From: Parathalassolituus penaei
Lineage (GTDB): Bacteria; Pseudomonadota; Gammaproteobacteria; Pseudomonadales; Oceanobacteraceae
Direction: 5' to 3'
Assembly: GCF_026626885.1 (NCBI RefSeq)
Contig: NZ_JAPNOA010000019.1
Coordinates: 1-64,000 of the forward strand
Length of the DNA stretch: 64,000 nucleotides
Positions within the stretch are counted from its first letter, which is position 1. Every line of letters starts with the position of its first letter. The notes under the pieces are model-generated. The model saw only the letters and a program-made list of their open reading frames with translations. It had not been told where the DNA came from and ran no database searches. Position numbers and translations under genes: made by a program. Below, one piece after another: positions 1-8,536 of the stretch.

Positions 1-2
1 GA

Positions 3-86
3 ATCCGTAATCTGAGCTGGCAGGAAACGGTGACGCTGAATCCGGTGAGGAAGGAAGAAATACAAGCCGCGACGATGGCGGCCTGA
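3..86 (+). CDS. 3' end of a cut-off coding region (uncertain)
   Basis: A frame open from the left edge encodes 27 residues, ends in MAA and stops at TGA 84-86. Nothing in it identifies a family. The tract straight after it reads in another frame like the end of a second protein, so this may be the tail of a larger toxin or effector gene whose body lies outside the window. The assignment rests on reading frame only. Confidence 0.3.
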   Translation: MRNLSWQETVTLNPVRKEEIQAATMAA

Positions 87-223
87 TTAATGGTTTATCG
101 GACAACTATGTTGAAAAATACCGGGCTGGAGATAATGAGTTTAGATTTTTTGATACCCAATATTCAAACCAATTAATAAAATACAAGAAAATCACCCCCA
201 ATAAAAGAATTTCAGGAATTTAA
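86..223 (+). pseudogene. Possible orphan toxin C-terminal tip
   Basis: This frame has no ATG and is closed upstream by TAA at 8-10. From about 86 it encodes a hydrophilic, aromatic- and lysine-rich stretch with EFRFFDTQYSNQ near the middle, ending at TAA 221-223. It looks like the last 45 residues of a secreted or polymorphic toxin, and the small genes after it look like immunity proteins. Orphan tip and immunity cassettes are a known feature of polymorphic toxin loci. The toxin reading is inference; the open frame and odd composition are seen directly. Confidence 0.3.
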
Positions 224-230
224 TTAATCC

Positions 231-563
231 ATATTAAAAATAAAACCCAACCAACAATTTATTACACTAACAGGCTCTGCTACGGATTTTGCTTCTCTGG
301 CAAGGGCAATCAAAAAATCCAGAGCTGGAAACGTTAAAGAATTCGAAGTGCAAGATGGTTTGATAAAGTTGATCTGTAACAATAACAGCACCGAGGTTAA
401 TTATTCGGATGGGGTTATGCTTCTGGTTTACTCCGAATCGACTAAAAACCGGCTGCATAGTTTAATTTCCATGCCTGCAGATACACCCTGCGGTTCTGCC
501 TTCACTATCAGCTTTGAAAATCAGGCCAATATCTTTATGACTCTGGAGCTAATCGTCGAGTAA
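231..563 (+). CDS. Small immunity-like protein (Imm32-like?)
   Basis: The frame is open from 228 to the TAA at 561-563. It lacks an upstream ATG; the first GTG is at 348, but the residues before it (LTGSATDFASLARAI) look like real protein and match the start of Imm32-type immunity proteins, so translation probably begins at a non-standard codon near 231-261 or the start has been lost. An AGGAA sits at 214-218. About 95-110 residues, no signal peptide, no membrane segment. It follows the putative toxin tip and precedes two more small genes. The Imm32 link is from memory of the family pattern and is weak. Confidence 0.45.
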   Translation: MLKIKPNQQFITLTGSATDFASLARAIKKSRAGNVKEFEVQDGLIKLICNNNSTEVNYSDGVMLLVYSESTKNRLHSLISMPADTPCGSAFTISFENQANIFMTLELIVE

Positions 564-650
564 TATCGAAATTAACAGAAACCAATTGAGTGCATCAACC
601 TCCGTTGCTACGTGGTTCCGGCTATTTAATTTTACTCGACTGTTGAATTT

Positions 651-1046
651 ATGGTAACAATTGAAGAAATCTGCACACGATGGTGTGGAGCCGTTGAGAG
701 CAAAAAACTGATGGCATTGCTTCCGTTACTGGAGCACGGATACCCTGCAGCATTGGAGCAATCAAAAGACACACCATTAGAGCAGGTTAACTTTAGCGCA
801 CTCATTGAATATGCCCTTGGCTGGCCCACTGGGGGCGGCTGGTCATTACGAGCCGTTGAATGGCTGGAATGTGGATTCCCCATGACCCCGGCAATCTCTG
901 AACTGCTTATTTCAAACAGCAGGAACAGCAAAAAATGCTCCCAAAATGAAAGGCACCGGTCCCAACGACTGGTGTCAGAATTTATTAAATCCAGACAGCG
1001 TGAGACTTCAGGTATCACTGATGGAACCATATACCAAAAGGATTAA
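651..1046 (+). CDS. Small hypothetical protein, immunity-like
   Basis: This encodes 131 residues and starts at ATG 651. The N-terminal half is helical (EEICTRWCGAVESKKL), the middle has GWPTGGGWSLRAVEWLE, and the C-terminus is basic (HRSQRLVSEFIKSRQRE). There is no signal peptide or membrane segment, so it is probably cytoplasmic. Its stop lies two bases before the next start, so the two genes are probably co-transcribed. I do not recognise the family. Size, context and the neighbouring toxin-like tip suggest an immunity protein, which is inference. Confidence 0.55.
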   Translation: MVTIEEICTRWCGAVESKKLMALLPLLEHGYPAALEQSKDTPLEQVNFSALIEYALGWPTGGGWSLRAVEWLECGFPMTPAISELLISNSRNSKKCSQNERHRSQRLVSEFIKSRQRETSGITDGTIYQKD

Positions 1047-1048
1047 AA

Positions 1049-1438
1049 ATGTACGAAGCCTTGATCATATTCGAGCAGGAAACAAATCCGTCAATCGACA
1101 TTTACGCTCAAAAAATCGTCAGCTTTTATGAAGCCTCAGCAGGTCCCAAACCCGAAGTAACTGCCGCAGGTGAACGCCTGACCGTAGAATTCGACGACAT
1201 AACTTTCAACATAAATAAAAACTGCAGTGCGTACGTTATCAAGGAGTCTGAAGGACTTGCCAAAAAGGCAAAACCGGAAGAGCAGGCGGCGCTATCAAAA
1301 TCAGAATGTCGGTTTGAACTGAAGAGCCCCCCCGATGCAGACATGCTTTATTTTAACGACTATTTATTCCTGATTGAGACAGCTGGAAAGTTGGGCAAGG
1401 TATGGGCATTTGATCCATTTACCATGGAATTTTTATAA
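1049..1438 (+). CDS. Small hypothetical protein, immunity-like
   Basis: This encodes 129 residues from ATG 1049, two bases after the previous stop. The protein is acidic and soluble, with alternating strand and helix character (LTVEFDDITFNI, DMLYFNDYLFLIETAG) and no signal peptide. Translational coupling with the upstream gene is likely. No family is recognised; the arrangement resembles strings of immunity genes behind polymorphic toxins. Confidence 0.5.
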   Translation: MYEALIIFEQETNPSIDIYAQKIVSFYEASAGPKPEVTAAGERLTVEFDDITFNINKNCSAYVIKESEGLAKKAKPEEQAALSKSECRFELKSPPDADMLYFNDYLFLIETAGKLGKVWAFDPFTMEFL

Positions 1439-1613
1439 GCGTATAGATCAATCGCTATAGCAAAAACCTCATTACTTCAATGAAGCGCTCCAACGTTTCA
1501 AAACTCTTGGGGCATTGGCAGGGGGCAACCTGGCTCCCTGCCCATGCAGTCAGTTTTGTTGGGTGAATCAGCTCATACCAGACGCCTGAGACACATCCCC
1601 CCATCCATTCTGC

Positions 1614-3488
1614 TCACCTGCCCTGATGCTTTTTGAGCCGGTATTCAAATTGCGAGCGGCCCATTTGTAACAGGCGTGCGGCGGCGGAGATATTGCCGTC
1701 GGCTTGTGCCAGTGCGTGATCCAGCGCCAGCCCTTCCATCTGTTCCAATGAGCCAACACTGGCCAGCAGACCTTGCATCAGGGTGCGCGGTGACAGGGTG
1801 TGAGGATCGGTGTTGGTGGCGGCTGTTGTGTGTGGCTCGGAAGCGGCTGGAGACGAGTCAGCTGCGGTTGCCTTTGCGGTTCCCGACGCGGCGGCTGGCC
1901 AGCGGTTGCTGGCAGTGTTGGCAGGTACTTGTGCCAGTTCTCCACCCGGTGCCGGGTGAAACAGTTTGCCGCGGATTTCCTCGCCACCACTGAACAGGTG
2001 TTGGACGTCGAGGCTGGCGCCGTCGTCGACCAGAATCACGGCGCGTTCCACCAGATTCTCCAGCTCACGCACGTTGCCGGGCCAGTGATAGGCCCACAGG
2101 GCTTCGGATGCGCGGCGGGTGATGCCCCGCACCTGTTTGCCAAAACGCAGGCTGAAGCGTTTTACAAACACACTCACCATCAGCGGAATGTCTTCCCGGC
2201 GTTCGCGCAGGGGCGGTATTTCAATCGGGAAAACGTTGAGGCGGAAAAACAGGTCTTCGCGGAAACGCCCGGCCCGAACTTCCTCGCGCAGATCACAATT
2301 GGCGGCGGCGACTATCCGCACGTCTACCGGACGTACTTTGACATCCCCGACCCGCTCGACTTCACCTTCCTGCAGCACCCGCAGCAATTTGCCCTGGGCG
2401 TGTAATGGCAGGCTGCTGATTTCATCCAGAAACAGGGTGCCACCATTGGCGCGTTCAAAACGCCCCGGGCGGGCGGCGGTGGCACCGGTAAACGCACCAC
2501 GCTCAACCCCAAACAGTTCAGCTTCCACCAGCTCGGCGGGAATAGCAGCGCAGTTCACCGAGATCATGGGTTTTCCGGCACGCGGGCCGATGGCATGCAA
2601 GGTTTTCGAGAATCGCTCTTTGCCAACACCACTTTCGCCTTTTAGCAGCACGGTGGCATCGGTGGGCGCGACCCGCTTTAACAAATGCACAGCGGCGTTA
2701 AAACTGGCGGATGCACCAACCATATCGGGCAGATCATGGCTGGCCAGCGCTTCTGCACCGCTGGCGGTTCTCTTCCCGGCATCAGGAGCGGCATCAGGAG
2801 CGCCATCAGGAACGGCAGTCGGAGACCGACGGCGGGCGCCCGGTGCTGCCACAAAGTCTTCAATCTGCAGGAAGTGCAGATGTTCACTGGCGTCGTCACA
2901 CTCTTCCAGCGGCTGGCCAATCACCCGGCAACGGGCGTGGCCCATGGCCACACACTCGACCTCTCGCCACAGAATCGGCCGCCCCATCACCGCGGTGGTG
3001 GCACCACAGGCGTAACCCGTCATCATCCAGCAAGCCGGGCTGCCACTGATGCCGAACTGCTTGAGGTGGATATCGGCCTCCCACGACGACTGCCAGTAAT
3101 AGTCGCCCCAGAACTCGCCGGTATCCGGGTTCACTTGCATCAGGTCGACCGCCTGATTGCGCACAAAGCCTTCCATTTCGCGCAGCCGTGGCAGCAGCGC
3201 CAGGTTGCGATGCACATCGTGGCCTTCACAGCTGCCAATGCTGCGGGCGTCTTCCATTCCTTGCTGATAACCGATGCGGGTGAACATCTCGCGGGTTTTA
3301 TCCATGCCCAGCCGCTCGATCAGTTCGCGCCGCAGTGCCGCCATCGAAAAGCCATGCATCATCAGCATGCGGTGATCGAACAGCTGTACGAGACCGCTGT
3401 CGGGTGCAAACAGGAATTTTTCGGACAACACACGATCGTCAATCGCGTCGTAGATACGGTGCAGTGATGCACTGTTTGCCTGAGTCAT
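1614..3488 (-). CDS. XylR/DmpR-family sigma-54 activator of aromatic catabolism
   Basis: This 624-residue NtrC-family regulator has the order typical of XylR, DmpR and PoxR. An N-terminal XylR_N effector domain (about 15-120) is followed by a V4R domain (about 130-195, with VECVAMGHARC). After an Ala/Pro-rich linker comes an AAA+ domain with Walker A GESGVGKE (284-291), the sigma-54 loop GAFTGA (331-336) and Walker B FLDE (353-356), then a Fis-type helix-turn-helix near 585-620. In this family aromatic effectors relieve N-terminal repression of the ATPase. It is divergent from the reductase/oxygenase pair and faces a good -24/-12 promoter at 3644-3660, so it most likely activates that operon. 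The effector is unknown. A second, shorter homologue lies at 54368-56092. Confidence 0.93.
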   Translation of the reverse strand: MTQANSASLHRIYDAIDDRVLSEKFLFAPDSGLVQLFDHRMLMMHGFSMAALRRELIERLGMDKTREMFTRIGYQQGMEDARSIGSCEGHDVHRNLALLPRLREMEGFVRNQAVDLMQVNPDTGEFWGDYYWQSSWEADIHLKQFGISGSPACWMMTGYACGATTAVMGRPILWREVECVAMGHARCRVIGQPLEECDDASEHLHFLQIEDFVAAPGARRRSPTAVPDGAPDAAPDAGKRTASGAEALASHDLPDMVGASASFNAAVHLLKRVAPTDATVLLKGESGVGKERFSKTLHAIGPRAGKPMISVNCAAIPAELVEAELFGVERGAFTGATAARPGRFERANGGTLFLDEISSLPLHAQGKLLRVLQEGEVERVGDVKVRPVDVRIVAAANCDLREEVRAGRFREDLFFRLNVFPIEIPPLRERREDIPLMVSVFVKRFSLRFGKQVRGITRRASEALWAYHWPGNVRELENLVERAVILVDDGASLDVQHLFSGGEEIRGKLFHPAPGGELAQVPANTASNRWPAAASGTAKATAADSSPAASEPHTTAATNTDPHTLSPRTLMQGLLASVGSLEQMEGLALDHALAQADGNISAAARLLQMGRSQFEYRLKKHQGR

Positions 3489-3643
3489 AACAAACCACGC
3501 CTCCGGGAGTTTTTATTATTTGGAGAAATTTCGTGATTTCGCGAACCGCGATTTCCGCTGTTCACAAAAGCCTTCAACTTACATGCGTTAGTCAAAAATC
3601 ATATTTTCATAATAGTTTCATGCACTTAGCGAAAATCCAGCAG

Positions 3644-3660
3644 TTGGCACAGGCGCTGCA
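3644..3660 (+). promoter_or_regulatory. Sigma-54 (-24/-12) promoter for reductase/oxygenase operon
   Basis: The sequence TTGGCAC-AGGCG-CTGCA matches the sigma-54 consensus TGGCAC-N5-TTGC except for one base. It lies 46 bases upstream of the reductase start and downstream of the divergent XylR/DmpR-like gene. A palindrome TTCGCGAA at 3538-3545 could be part of an activator site, but that is weak. Confidence 0.75.
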
Positions 3661-3705
3661 AGTACCCGGTACGTCGAACAAGAATAACAATACCGAGGTG
3701 ATCTC

Positions 3706-4707
3706 ATGCCCAGCTCCGCCCTGATCCAGGTGCAGGTTCAGCACAAAACCCGTCTGGCCGACGATATTGTTGGCCTGCAACTCCAGGCAACCGATGGCAG
3801 TGCCCTACCAGCATTCAGCGCCGGTGCCCATATCGATCTGCACTTGCCCAACGGCCAGATTCGCCAGTATTCGCTGGCGAACGATCCGCAGGTCAGCGCG
3901 TTCTACGAGCTGGGCATTCTGCTCGACCCGACTTCGCGCGGCGGCTCCTGTTGTGTGCATCAGGACATCCAGGCCGGTGATCAACTGCACATCAGTCAGC
4001 CGCGTAATCTGTTTGCGCTGGTGCCAGCACCACGCTACCGATTGTTTGCCGGTGGTATCGGGATTACTCCGATTCTGTCCATGGCCCATCAGCTGTATGC
4101 ACAGGGTGCCGAGTTTGAACTCCATTACTGCGCCCGTTCGCGTTCGCGTGCGGCTTATGTCGAGCGGCTGCAGGCAGCGGCTTTTGCCGAGCGGGTACAT
4201 CTGTATTTCGATGACGAGCCAGCCTCTGCCCGAATGGATGCCGCCGCCTTGCTGGCCACCCCGGATCAGAGCCATGTGTATATCTGTGGCCCAAGCGGCT
4301 TTATCCGCCATTTGACGTCAACGGCGGCGCAACAAGGCTGGTCATCAGAGCAGGTTCATTACGAGCAGTTTGCCGCGCCCACACGGTCTTCTGACAACAG
4401 CGCTTCTGACAACAGTGCTTCTGATAACAGCAGCAGCGACCGTGCGTTTGAAATCCAGCTGGTCAGCAGCGGTCAGGTGATCAGCGTTGCCGCTAACGAA
4501 AGTGCTGCCGATGCCCTGACCCGCGCCGGTGTAGCGGTTGCCTTGTCGTGCGAACAGGGCATTTGTGGTTCCTGCCTGCTGCCGATTGTGGATGGCGAGC
4601 CGGATCACCGCGATTACTTCCAGACCCAGACAGAACGGGCTGCCAACTCGCACTTCACCCCTTGTTGCTCACGGGCCAAAAGCCGCCGTCTGGTGATCAA
4701 TCGCTAA
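3706..4707 (+). CDS. VanB-like phthalate-dioxygenase-type reductase
   Basis: This 333-residue electron-transfer protein has a flavin-binding domain with RQYSLAND (about 50-57), an NAD-binding domain (FAGGIGITPILSMA near 113-126) and a C-terminal 2Fe-2S ferredoxin domain with CEQGICGSC (C-x4-C-x2-C). That order (FMN, NAD, 2Fe-2S) is the phthalate dioxygenase reductase/VanB arrangement. A serine/asparagine-rich linker near residues 225-245 consists of short repeats of SDNSA. It should pass electrons from NADH to the Rieske oxygenase encoded 78 bases downstream. It is the first gene after the sigma-54 promoter. Confidence 0.92.
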   Translation: MPSSALIQVQVQHKTRLADDIVGLQLQATDGSALPAFSAGAHIDLHLPNGQIRQYSLANDPQVSAFYELGILLDPTSRGGSCCVHQDIQAGDQLHISQPRNLFALVPAPRYRLFAGGIGITPILSMAHQLYAQGAEFELHYCARSRSRAAYVERLQAAAFAERVHLYFDDEPASARMDAAALLATPDQSHVYICGPSGFIRHLTSTAAQQGWSSEQVHYEQFAAPTRSSDNSASDNSASDNSSSDRAFEIQLVSSGQVISVAANESAADALTRAGVAVALSCEQGICGSCLLPIVDGEPDHRDYFQTQTERAANSHFTPCCSRAKSRRLVINR

Positions 4708-4785
4708 CTAGGCGGCTGATGCCTGGCATCGGCGGCCACAACCGGCTGGCTAACAGCCACTTCACGACCCATGAGAGATATAAAA

Positions 4786-5898
4786 ATGACAACAACTCAG
4801 CCTGCTTCAAACCTCAACTCATCAAACCTCGACTCACCGTACCTGTATAACTGCTGGTACGTGGCGGCCCTCGCCACCGAGGTGGATAACGAAGCCCTGT
4901 TCAGCCGCACCCTGCTGGAAACCTCGGTGCTGATCTATCGCCGTGCCGATGGCACCCCAGTGGCGATGCAGGACCGCTGCCCGCACCGCTTTGTGCCGCT
5001 GTCGATGGGCAAACGCGACGGTGACGATGTGGTGTGCCCTTACCACGGCCTGAAATTCGATTGTTCCGGCAAATGTAATCACAACCCGCATGGCAACCAG
5101 CTGATTCCCAAAGCAGCGCAGGTGCGTTCATTCCCACTGGTCGAGCGTTACGGTTTTCTGTGGATCTGGCTCGGTGATCGTGAGCAGGCCAACCCTGATC
5201 TGATCCCGAATTACGGCCCGCTGGTAGACGGCCACCCCAACGCTGTGGGTTACACCTATATGCCCCGCGACTGCCATTACGAGGTGATCATCGATAACGT
5301 GATGGACCTCAGCCACGTTGACCATCTGCACGGTGAAATCATCAGCACCCGTGGGCAGCTGACCCCGAAACCGCCGGTTGTAGAAGAAGACGCCAGTTCC
5401 GTCACCGCGCACTGGCGCTGGGAACAGACCCCGGCCATGCTGATTTTTAACCAGTTCCTGCCGGCACCGCAGGACAGCGCCCGTCACTTTATCGACATCA
5501 CCTGGCGCGCTCCGGCCAGTGTGCAGTTAAGTGTTGGTGCCACCCAGAACCCGGAATACACCGACCTCAACCTGCGTAATTGCACCGGCCAGTACGACCT
5601 CCACACCTGTACACCGGAAAATCAGAACCGTACTCACTACTTCTTTGCGACCCGTCGTAATCACCTGGAAGACGATGCGGAGTTCAACGCCATGAAGATC
5701 AAGGCCATGCACGATGCCTTTGTGGATGAAGACGGCCCGATCATGGACGCAGCCCACCGCGAAATGGGCACCAGCGATCTGTTCAGCCTGAACCCGGTGT
5801 TGCTGCCAAGTGATGTGGCACCGGTAAAAGTGCGTCGCAAGCTGGCGGAAATGCGCCGTAACGAACAGCCGTCCGGTTCTGCTGTGAATAATCGCTAA
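4786..5898 (+). CDS. VanA-like Rieske non-heme iron oxygenase
   Basis: This is the large subunit of an aromatic ring-hydroxylating or O-demethylating oxygenase, about 370 residues. The Rieske cluster is visible as CPHR at about residue 60 and CPYHG at about 80. The mononuclear iron ligands lie in DNVMDLSHVDHLHG, where Asp and two His are expected. I chose ATG 4786 over ATG 4771 because GAGAG at 4774-4778 gives good ribosome spacing. With the VanB-like partner this forms a two-component monooxygenase as in vanillate demethylase, but the substrate cannot be read from the sequence. No small subunit is present, which fits the VanA type. Confidence 0.9.
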   Translation: MTTTQPASNLNSSNLDSPYLYNCWYVAALATEVDNEALFSRTLLETSVLIYRRADGTPVAMQDRCPHRFVPLSMGKRDGDDVVCPYHGLKFDCSGKCNHNPHGNQLIPKAAQVRSFPLVERYGFLWIWLGDREQANPDLIPNYGPLVDGHPNAVGYTYMPRDCHYEVIIDNVMDLSHVDHLHGEIISTRGQLTPKPPVVEEDASSVTAHWRWEQTPAMLIFNQFLPAPQDSARHFIDITWRAPASVQLSVGATQNPEYTDLNLRNCTGQYDLHTCTPENQNRTHYFFATRRNHLEDDAEFNAMKIKAMHDAFVDEDGPIMDAAHREMGTSDLFSLNPVLLPSDVAPVKVRRKLAEMRRNEQPSGSAVNNR

Positions 5899-5907
5899 GA
5901 CAAAAAC

Positions 5908-5930
5908 CTGCGGGCGCTCAGCGCCCGCAG
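5908..5930 (+). terminator. Hairpin between convergent operons
   Basis: A perfect 11-base stem CTGCGGGCGCT/AGCGCCCGCAG with a one-base centre follows the oxygenase stop by 10 bases. The T-run is weak. It separates the plus-strand oxygenase from the convergent ferredoxin gene and may serve both. Confidence 0.6.
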
Positions 5931-5989
5931 ACCTCTTAATCCATCAGGGCCGTTCAAGCCGCAGACCAGCACCCAGCACCCAAGAACCG

Positions 5990-6304
5990 TCACGCCACGC
6001 GATTGAACTTGCGCGCCAGTTTGCCCAGCACTTCGATACGAATATCACTGCGCGGATACACCCGACAGGCCAGCACAATATCGTTGGCACGATCCTGTTC
6101 GTTGCAATGGGAGGCCGACATCAGCCCGGCGTGGTATTCGCCTTCGTGGATACGGATCTTGCAGACACCACAACCGCCGCCACGGCAGCCACAGGGAACG
6201 CCACGGGCATTGGATTTGAGCATGCCCGACAGAATGGAATCGGTTTCGGAACAGCTGAAGACTTCATCACAGCCTTCAATATGGATGAGATGTTTAGGAT
6301 TCAT
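5990..6304 (-). CDS. 2Fe-2S ferredoxin, DmpQ/XylT type
   Basis: This 104-residue chloroplast-type ferredoxin has CRGGGCGVC (C-x4-C-x2-C) and a fourth Cys in VLACRVY. In the DmpQ/XylT family such ferredoxins reactivate catechol 2,3-dioxygenase by reducing its oxidised iron, but no extradiol dioxygenase is adjacent here. It is last in a minus-strand series behind an SDR and a tautomerase. A second homologue beside the catechol dioxygenase lies at 53733-54056, so this copy may serve another enzyme such as the Rieske oxygenase. That role is inferred. Confidence 0.85.
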   Translation of the reverse strand: MNPKHLIHIEGCDEVFSCSETDSILSGMLKSNARGVPCGCRGGGCGVCKIRIHEGEYHAGLMSASHCNEQDRANDIVLACRVYPRSDIRIEVLGKLARKFNRVA

Positions 6305-6435
6305 GGCAGACCTGTTTTCTTGTTGTTATGACAGATGGATAACTGACATGGGCACATGCCTGGCAAGACAAGGCGAGGCCCTTTATCAGCAGAGTAACCA
6401 GCGTCGAAAACAGGCTCTAATACTATCGGGAAGGC

Positions 6436-6462
6436 GGGCTGATACCTTTGCGGTATCAGCCC
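6436..6462. other. Strong hairpin between tautomerase and ferredoxin genes
   Basis: GGGCTGATACC and GGTATCAGCCC form an 11-base perfect stem around TTTGC. There is no T-run on either side, so it is not a classic terminator. It may attenuate or process the tautomerase-ferredoxin transcript. Just beside it (6416-6426) is TCTAATACTAT, identical to the core of the LysR-type box at 24833. Confidence 0.45.
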
Positions 6463-6474
6463 GAAACAGCGGAA

Positions 6475-6891
6475 TCAGTTCTGGCCAGCGCGCGCGGCCT
6501 GTTCCGATTTGCGGGCAATATCGGCAGTCACACCGGCAATCCCCCAGTCGGCAGGATTGATACGGGAGCAGACACCACGAATGCTGCCCGGGGCATAACC
6601 CAGCACATCCACCAGCAGATCGGTGAAACCACGGTGCAGGGCCTGTACATGGGAAGCCGGGCGATCCCCCAGCACAAAGAACTGGTAGAACGGGCCATCG
6701 GGGCCACCATCGGCCATCCACACACCACCTGCGGCAGCGTCTTCAAGATCGTAACGGCGCACATAGGCGCGAATACGTTCGACCGGTGCTTCCAGCACCT
6801 CGGCAAACAGGACACAAGCACGGGTGGTCAACTCACGACGGCCAGCACGCACGGCTTCGGTATCGGGTAATTCAAACATCACTACGGGCAT
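6475..6891 (-). CDS. Tautomerase-superfamily protein
   Basis: About 138 residues beginning MPVVMFELPD. The start at 6891 is chosen because AGGAGAG sits six bases upstream and because the superfamily uses the N-terminal proline exposed after Met removal as catalytic base. The length is about twice that of 4-oxalocrotonate tautomerase and matches fused two-repeat members such as cis-3-chloroacrylic acid dehalogenase-like or MIF-like proteins. It lies between an SDR gene and a ferredoxin gene on the same strand. It probably isomerises an unsaturated keto-acid or related ring-derived intermediate; the substrate is unknown. Confidence 0.75.
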   Translation of the reverse strand: MPVVMFELPDTEAVRAGRRELTTRACVLFAEVLEAPVERIRAYVRRYDLEDAAAGGVWMADGGPDGPFYQFFVLGDRPASHVQALHRGFTDLLVDVLGYAPGSIRGVCSRINPADWGIAGVTADIARKSEQAARAGQN

Positions 6892-6932
6892 GACAACTCT
6901 CCTGTAAATCCACAATACGGGCGGGTCGAGAA

Positions 6933-7688
6933 TCAGGGCAAACCGCGACGACGACCGCTGTCGAGCATCAGGGTTGAACCGGTCATGGCATCGGCTTCTT
7001 CATCCAGCAACGAGGCAATGGCCCATGCCACCTGTTCCGGTGTGGTGAAGGCATTAATCGACGAATCGGCTTTCATTTCGTCCATCACCTCAGCCAGCGA
7101 AATTCCCCGCAGCTGGGCGCGGGCTTGTGCCACCTTGTGCAAACGCTCGGTATCGGCTGGCCCCGGTGCAACGCTGTGCGCCGTAATGCCACGCGGCCCC
7201 AATGCCAGGCTGATCTGCCGAACCACGTTAAACAGCGCGGCGTTGGCAACACCGGCCGAAGCGGCGTAAGCCGTGGGCTCCAGACCGTAATGACCACCAA
7301 TGGCCACCAGCCGGGAATGCGGTTCGAGGAAGTCATCTACCGCCCGGCACAGGCGCATAAAACCACCGACCTTGATGTTCACCGCATCAACCATGGTGGC
7401 CGTGGGTGCTTCGAGAATGCCACCGGCAACCCCAACTCCCGGACCATGAACAACCATCTGTACCGGCCCACTGACGGCATTGTGGATAGCCTCAATGGAA
7501 GAGTCATCGGAAATATCGGCAATACAGACCCCGATTCCGGGATATTGATTTTCCAGTGCTGCAAGTGAGCTGGCGGTACGCGCAACCGCGACCACATGCA
7601 GCCCACGACTGATGAGTTTTTTGATGATGGCCTGGCCAAACGCACCGGTGGCGCCCACCACCACGGCGGTTTTTTTATTGTTGTTCAT
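6933..7688 (-). CDS. SDR-family protein with degenerate active site
   Basis: This 251-residue Rossmann protein has the SDR cofactor motif (GATGAFGQ at 12-19) and a C-terminal DSGRRRG. The usual catalytic Ser and Tyr-x3-Lys are not intact. The Ser strand reads LVAIGGHYG, and the Tyr motif reads YAASAGVAN, with no lysine at Tyr+4. It may be a non-redox SDR, such as an isomerase or binding protein, or use another mechanism. It is first in a minus-strand series with the tautomerase 42 bases downstream, and a LysR-like box and palindrome lie upstream. Confidence 0.8.
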   Translation of the reverse strand: MNNNKKTAVVVGATGAFGQAIIKKLISRGLHVVAVARTASSLAALENQYPGIGVCIADISDDSSIEAIHNAVSGPVQMVVHGPGVGVAGGILEAPTATMVDAVNIKVGGFMRLCRAVDDFLEPHSRLVAIGGHYGLEPTAYAASAGVANAALFNVVRQISLALGPRGITAHSVAPGPADTERLHKVAQARAQLRGISLAEVMDEMKADSSINAFTTPEQVAWAIASLLDEEADAMTGSTLMLDSGRRRGLP

Positions 7689-7755
7689 AGCTGCTCCTCA
7701 AATACCGGGCCGTCAGACACAACCCTGCTGCGAGCAGCTTACGAACAAGGGATAG

Positions 7756-7780
7756 ATACCTTCCAATACCATTTGGAAGG
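7756..7780. promoter_or_regulatory. LysR-type box and inverted repeat upstream of SDR operon
   Basis: CCTTCCAA and TTGGAAGG (7759-7766, 7773-7780) form an 8-base inverted repeat with a 6-base spacer. The overlapping stretch from 7756 follows the pattern ATACCnTCyAATryyATTT also seen at 24833 and 38671. The site is 68 bases upstream of the SDR start, so it is a likely operator. The binding protein is inferred, not shown. Confidence 0.5.
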
Positions 7781-7866
7781 TTATGCCATACGGAAAAGGT
7801 AAGTCTCATATCAGTAAGCGAAAATGACTCACCGAAAATCACCCAGCCAAAATCAACCGGCGCGTA

Positions 7867-8331
7867 TCAGCGCCGCGCCCGCGCCACCAGCCGCTCATAT
7901 TCTTCGGCAAGCACCGGCATGATCGACAGACGATGGCCTTTTTTCACTAACGCCAGTTCGGTGATTTCCGGCATGGCCTTGATCGACGCCAGCGACAACA
8001 CCCGGCTGAATTTCTCCACCAGTTTGACATCCACCATCACCCAGCGCGGGTTATCCGGGCTGGCCTTCGGGTCAAAATACTTCGATTCGGGGTCAAACTG
8101 GGTGTGATCCGGGTAAGCCTCACGCACCACTTCGGCGATACCGGCAATGCCAACATCCTTGCAGCTGGAATGGTAAAACAGCACCAGATCCCCCACCTTT
8201 ACCTCATCACGCAGGAAGTTACGGGCCTGATAATTCCGCACCCCTTCCCAGAACGCCGTTTGTTGCGGACGAACCGCCAGATGCTGGATACCAAACACAT
8301 CCGGTTCCGATTTGAAGAGCCAATAGTTCAT
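7867..8331 (-). CDS. EVE-domain protein
   Basis: 154 residues starting MNYWLFKSEPDVFGI, the usual opening of EVE (thymocyte nuclear protein 1-like) proteins. The start at 8331 matches the family and has AAGG upstream. EVE domains are PUA-related pockets that bind modified bases in DNA or RNA. Motifs seen include FWEGVRNYQARNFLRD and GDLVLFYHS. It appears to be a single-gene unit. The biological role in this organism is unknown. Confidence 0.9.
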   Translation of the reverse strand: MNYWLFKSEPDVFGIQHLAVRPQQTAFWEGVRNYQARNFLRDEVKVGDLVLFYHSSCKDVGIAGIAEVVREAYPDHTQFDPESKYFDPKASPDNPRWVMVDVKLVEKFSRVLSLASIKAMPEITELALVKKGHRLSIMPVLAEEYERLVARARR

Positions 8332-8536
8332 GGGCCAACCTTGATTCAGACAATATGGCCGGGTTTTAACACAGCACCGCCAGCGGGGCCACCGTCGGGC
8401 CAATGGCTTCTTGCTGTGTTATGCAGCGGCACTCGTGCGAACTGGAACAGTCTGATCGTACGATTTTCCTGAGCGCTGTTTCAGGCTAAGTTACCCCATA
8501 CTCTGAATACGCCCGCGAGCATCAACGGACCCAACC

